Shown here in pieces: positions 12,979 to 13,744 of a stretch of DNA of 13,744 bases. A program made the translations under genes and the position numbers. Under the pieces are notes generated by a model. It saw only the letters and a list, made by a program, of their open reading frames with translations, was not told the origin of the DNA and ran no database searches. The stretch covers positions 1 through 13,744 of the forward strand of contig JAGGRS010000029.1 of the NCBI GenBank assembly GCA_021159475.1, read 5' to 3'. This stretch comes from Candidatus Methanophagales archaeon. GTDB lineage: Archaea > Halobacteriota > Syntropharchaeia > Alkanophagales > Methanospirareceae. Position 1 is the first letter of the stretch; every line of letters starts with the position of its first letter.

Positions 12979-13744
12979 TCATGTTCCCGATAGTTTAGGG
13001 GGATGAGCATTATGAAATACCTGCCACAATCGTATAGACCGATAGACCACAATCGAATTCGTCATTAAAGCCAGAATGAGCAGAGTAAAAGATAAAGAGA
13101 GCGGGTGTATACAGGAGAGGAGCCCACCGCAAAAAATCAGGAACAATCTTAAGTCTCTATTCCCTTTAAGCTCGCGATTCAAATCGAGTTTCGCTCTCGC
13201 TGAGGTATAACTGACCATCAAGCTCCCTATAATGGCTGCCATAGCGATGAATACAAGAGCTGGGGGATTACAGTAAACCCCAAACAGTTCTTTATCTGAT
13301 AATGATAATGACAATGTTGATGAGTAATAATATACTCCAATAAGTGTGAAAACATCTGCATATCTGTCTAACATCGTGTCGGCAAAACCTCCTATTCTGG
13401 TGCCCATAATCTTCAGTCTCGCTATCTCGCCGTCACATCCATCCAGTATACTCGCTAACTGGACAAAAATAGCACCAACCAGGGGATGAGACAGAAAGAA
13501 GAGTAATGCACCCAGAATAGCTACAGCGAAGCTCAGTATTGATACCTGATTCGGCGTGGCATTCTGGTGCAACCTCAGAATAAGCGGTGTGAATATCCTC
13601 GTCGAGACTTTTCGGTTTATATGCCTCGATATGACGCCATCTGCCGGCTTACCGAGCGAGCTCAGCATCCGCTTCTTCGCATATCTCAGACTCGCAGGTG
13701 TATCAATATCGCACCAGAATCTGCCGTGTATATCAAGAACTCCC
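12979..13744 (-). CDS. Bifunctional inositol-1-phosphate cytidylyltransferase / CDP-inositol phosphotransferase-like protein (C-terminal part, 5' end outside window)
   Basis: The frame stays open to the window edge. The first visible residues, VLDIHGRFWCDIDTPASLRYAKKRML, look like the end of a sugar-nucleotidyltransferase domain (the [FW]-x-D-[IV]-D-T-P motif), so an N-terminal cytidylyltransferase domain probably lies outside. The rest is a membrane CDP-alcohol phosphatidyltransferase domain. Its motif is complete: Asp76-x2-Asp79-Gly80-x2-Ala83-Arg84-x8-Gly93-x3-Asp97-x3-Asp101, numbered from the internal Met at 13668. Membrane segments are seen at about 45-62, 64-75, 103-118, 136-153, 174-188 and 190-210. 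This fusion is known from enzymes that make di-myo-inositol-phosphate precursors in thermophiles, but related proteins may make inositol-headgroup ether lipids, so the substrate is inferred. A shorter protein starting at Met 13668 is unlikely given the upstream motif. Confidence 0.82.
   Translation of the reverse strand, partial: GVLDIHGRFWCDIDTPASLRYAKKRMLSSLGKPADGVISRHINRKVSTRIFTPLILRLHQNATPNQVSILSFAVAILGALLFFLSHPLVGAIFVQLASILDGCDGEIARLKIMGTRIGGFADTMLDRYADVFTLIGVYYYSSTLSLSLSDKELFGVYCNPPALVFIAMAAIIGSLMVSYTSARAKLDLNRELKGNRDLRLFLIFCGGLLSCIHPLSLSFTLLILALMTNSIVVYRSIRLWQVFHNAHPPKLSGT

Overview
The window comes from an archaeal chromosome. It encodes the exosome core (Rrp4, Rrp41, Rrp42), the 20S proteasome alpha subunit, an SBDS-type ribosome factor, transcription factor TFE and archaeal-type uL24. 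Several start codons are preceded by strong GGTGAT-type Shine-Dalgarno sequences, and TATA-like boxes sit upstream of the operons. Gene content suggests a euryarchaeon. A methanogen-related or ANME/Archaeoglobus-like lineage is plausible, but this is a low-confidence guess because no lineage-diagnostic metabolic gene is present. Genes are packed tightly, and three convergent gene pairs abut or overlap.

Layout. (1) Positions 1-687, + strand: the 3' end of a coiled-coil gene containing a near-perfect 21-bp tandem repeat, followed by ribosomal protein uL24. (2) Positions 689-5539, - strand: a long co-oriented cluster reading tRNA-Ala(CGC), psmA, SBDS/sdo1, rrp4, rrp41, rrp42, TFE, HD-domain protein. 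This is a version of the archaeal proteasome-exosome superoperon. The tRNA lies only 22 nt upstream of psmA. (3) Positions 5609-6967, + strand: a TrpB2-type tryptophan synthase beta chain, divergent from the tRNA. (4) Positions 6945-9549, - strand: htpX, pspAB, dinB, a compact stress-type operon (membrane protease, Psp-associated protein, Y-family polymerase). (5) Positions 9708-12419, + strand: a PAC2-family protein whose last three residues (Met-Tyr-Gly) fit the HbYX proteasome-docking motif, directly followed by rqcH (NEMF/Rqc2 homologue). (6) Positions 12423-13744, - strand: a YjbQ/UPF0047 protein and a 5'-truncated inositol-phosphate cytidylyltransferase/CDP-alcohol phosphotransferase fusion.

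Most of the window concerns RNA and protein quality control: RNA decay (exosome), ribosome maturation (SBDS), proteasome (PsmA), membrane proteolysis (HtpX) and stalled-ribosome rescue (RqcH). The observation I rate highest is the two-gene unit of an HbYX-tailed PAC2 protein and RqcH. It suggests a physical link between ribosome-associated quality control and the archaeal proteasome. The functional link is inference; the gene arrangement, the C-terminal motif and the conserved catalytic residues are visible in the sequence.
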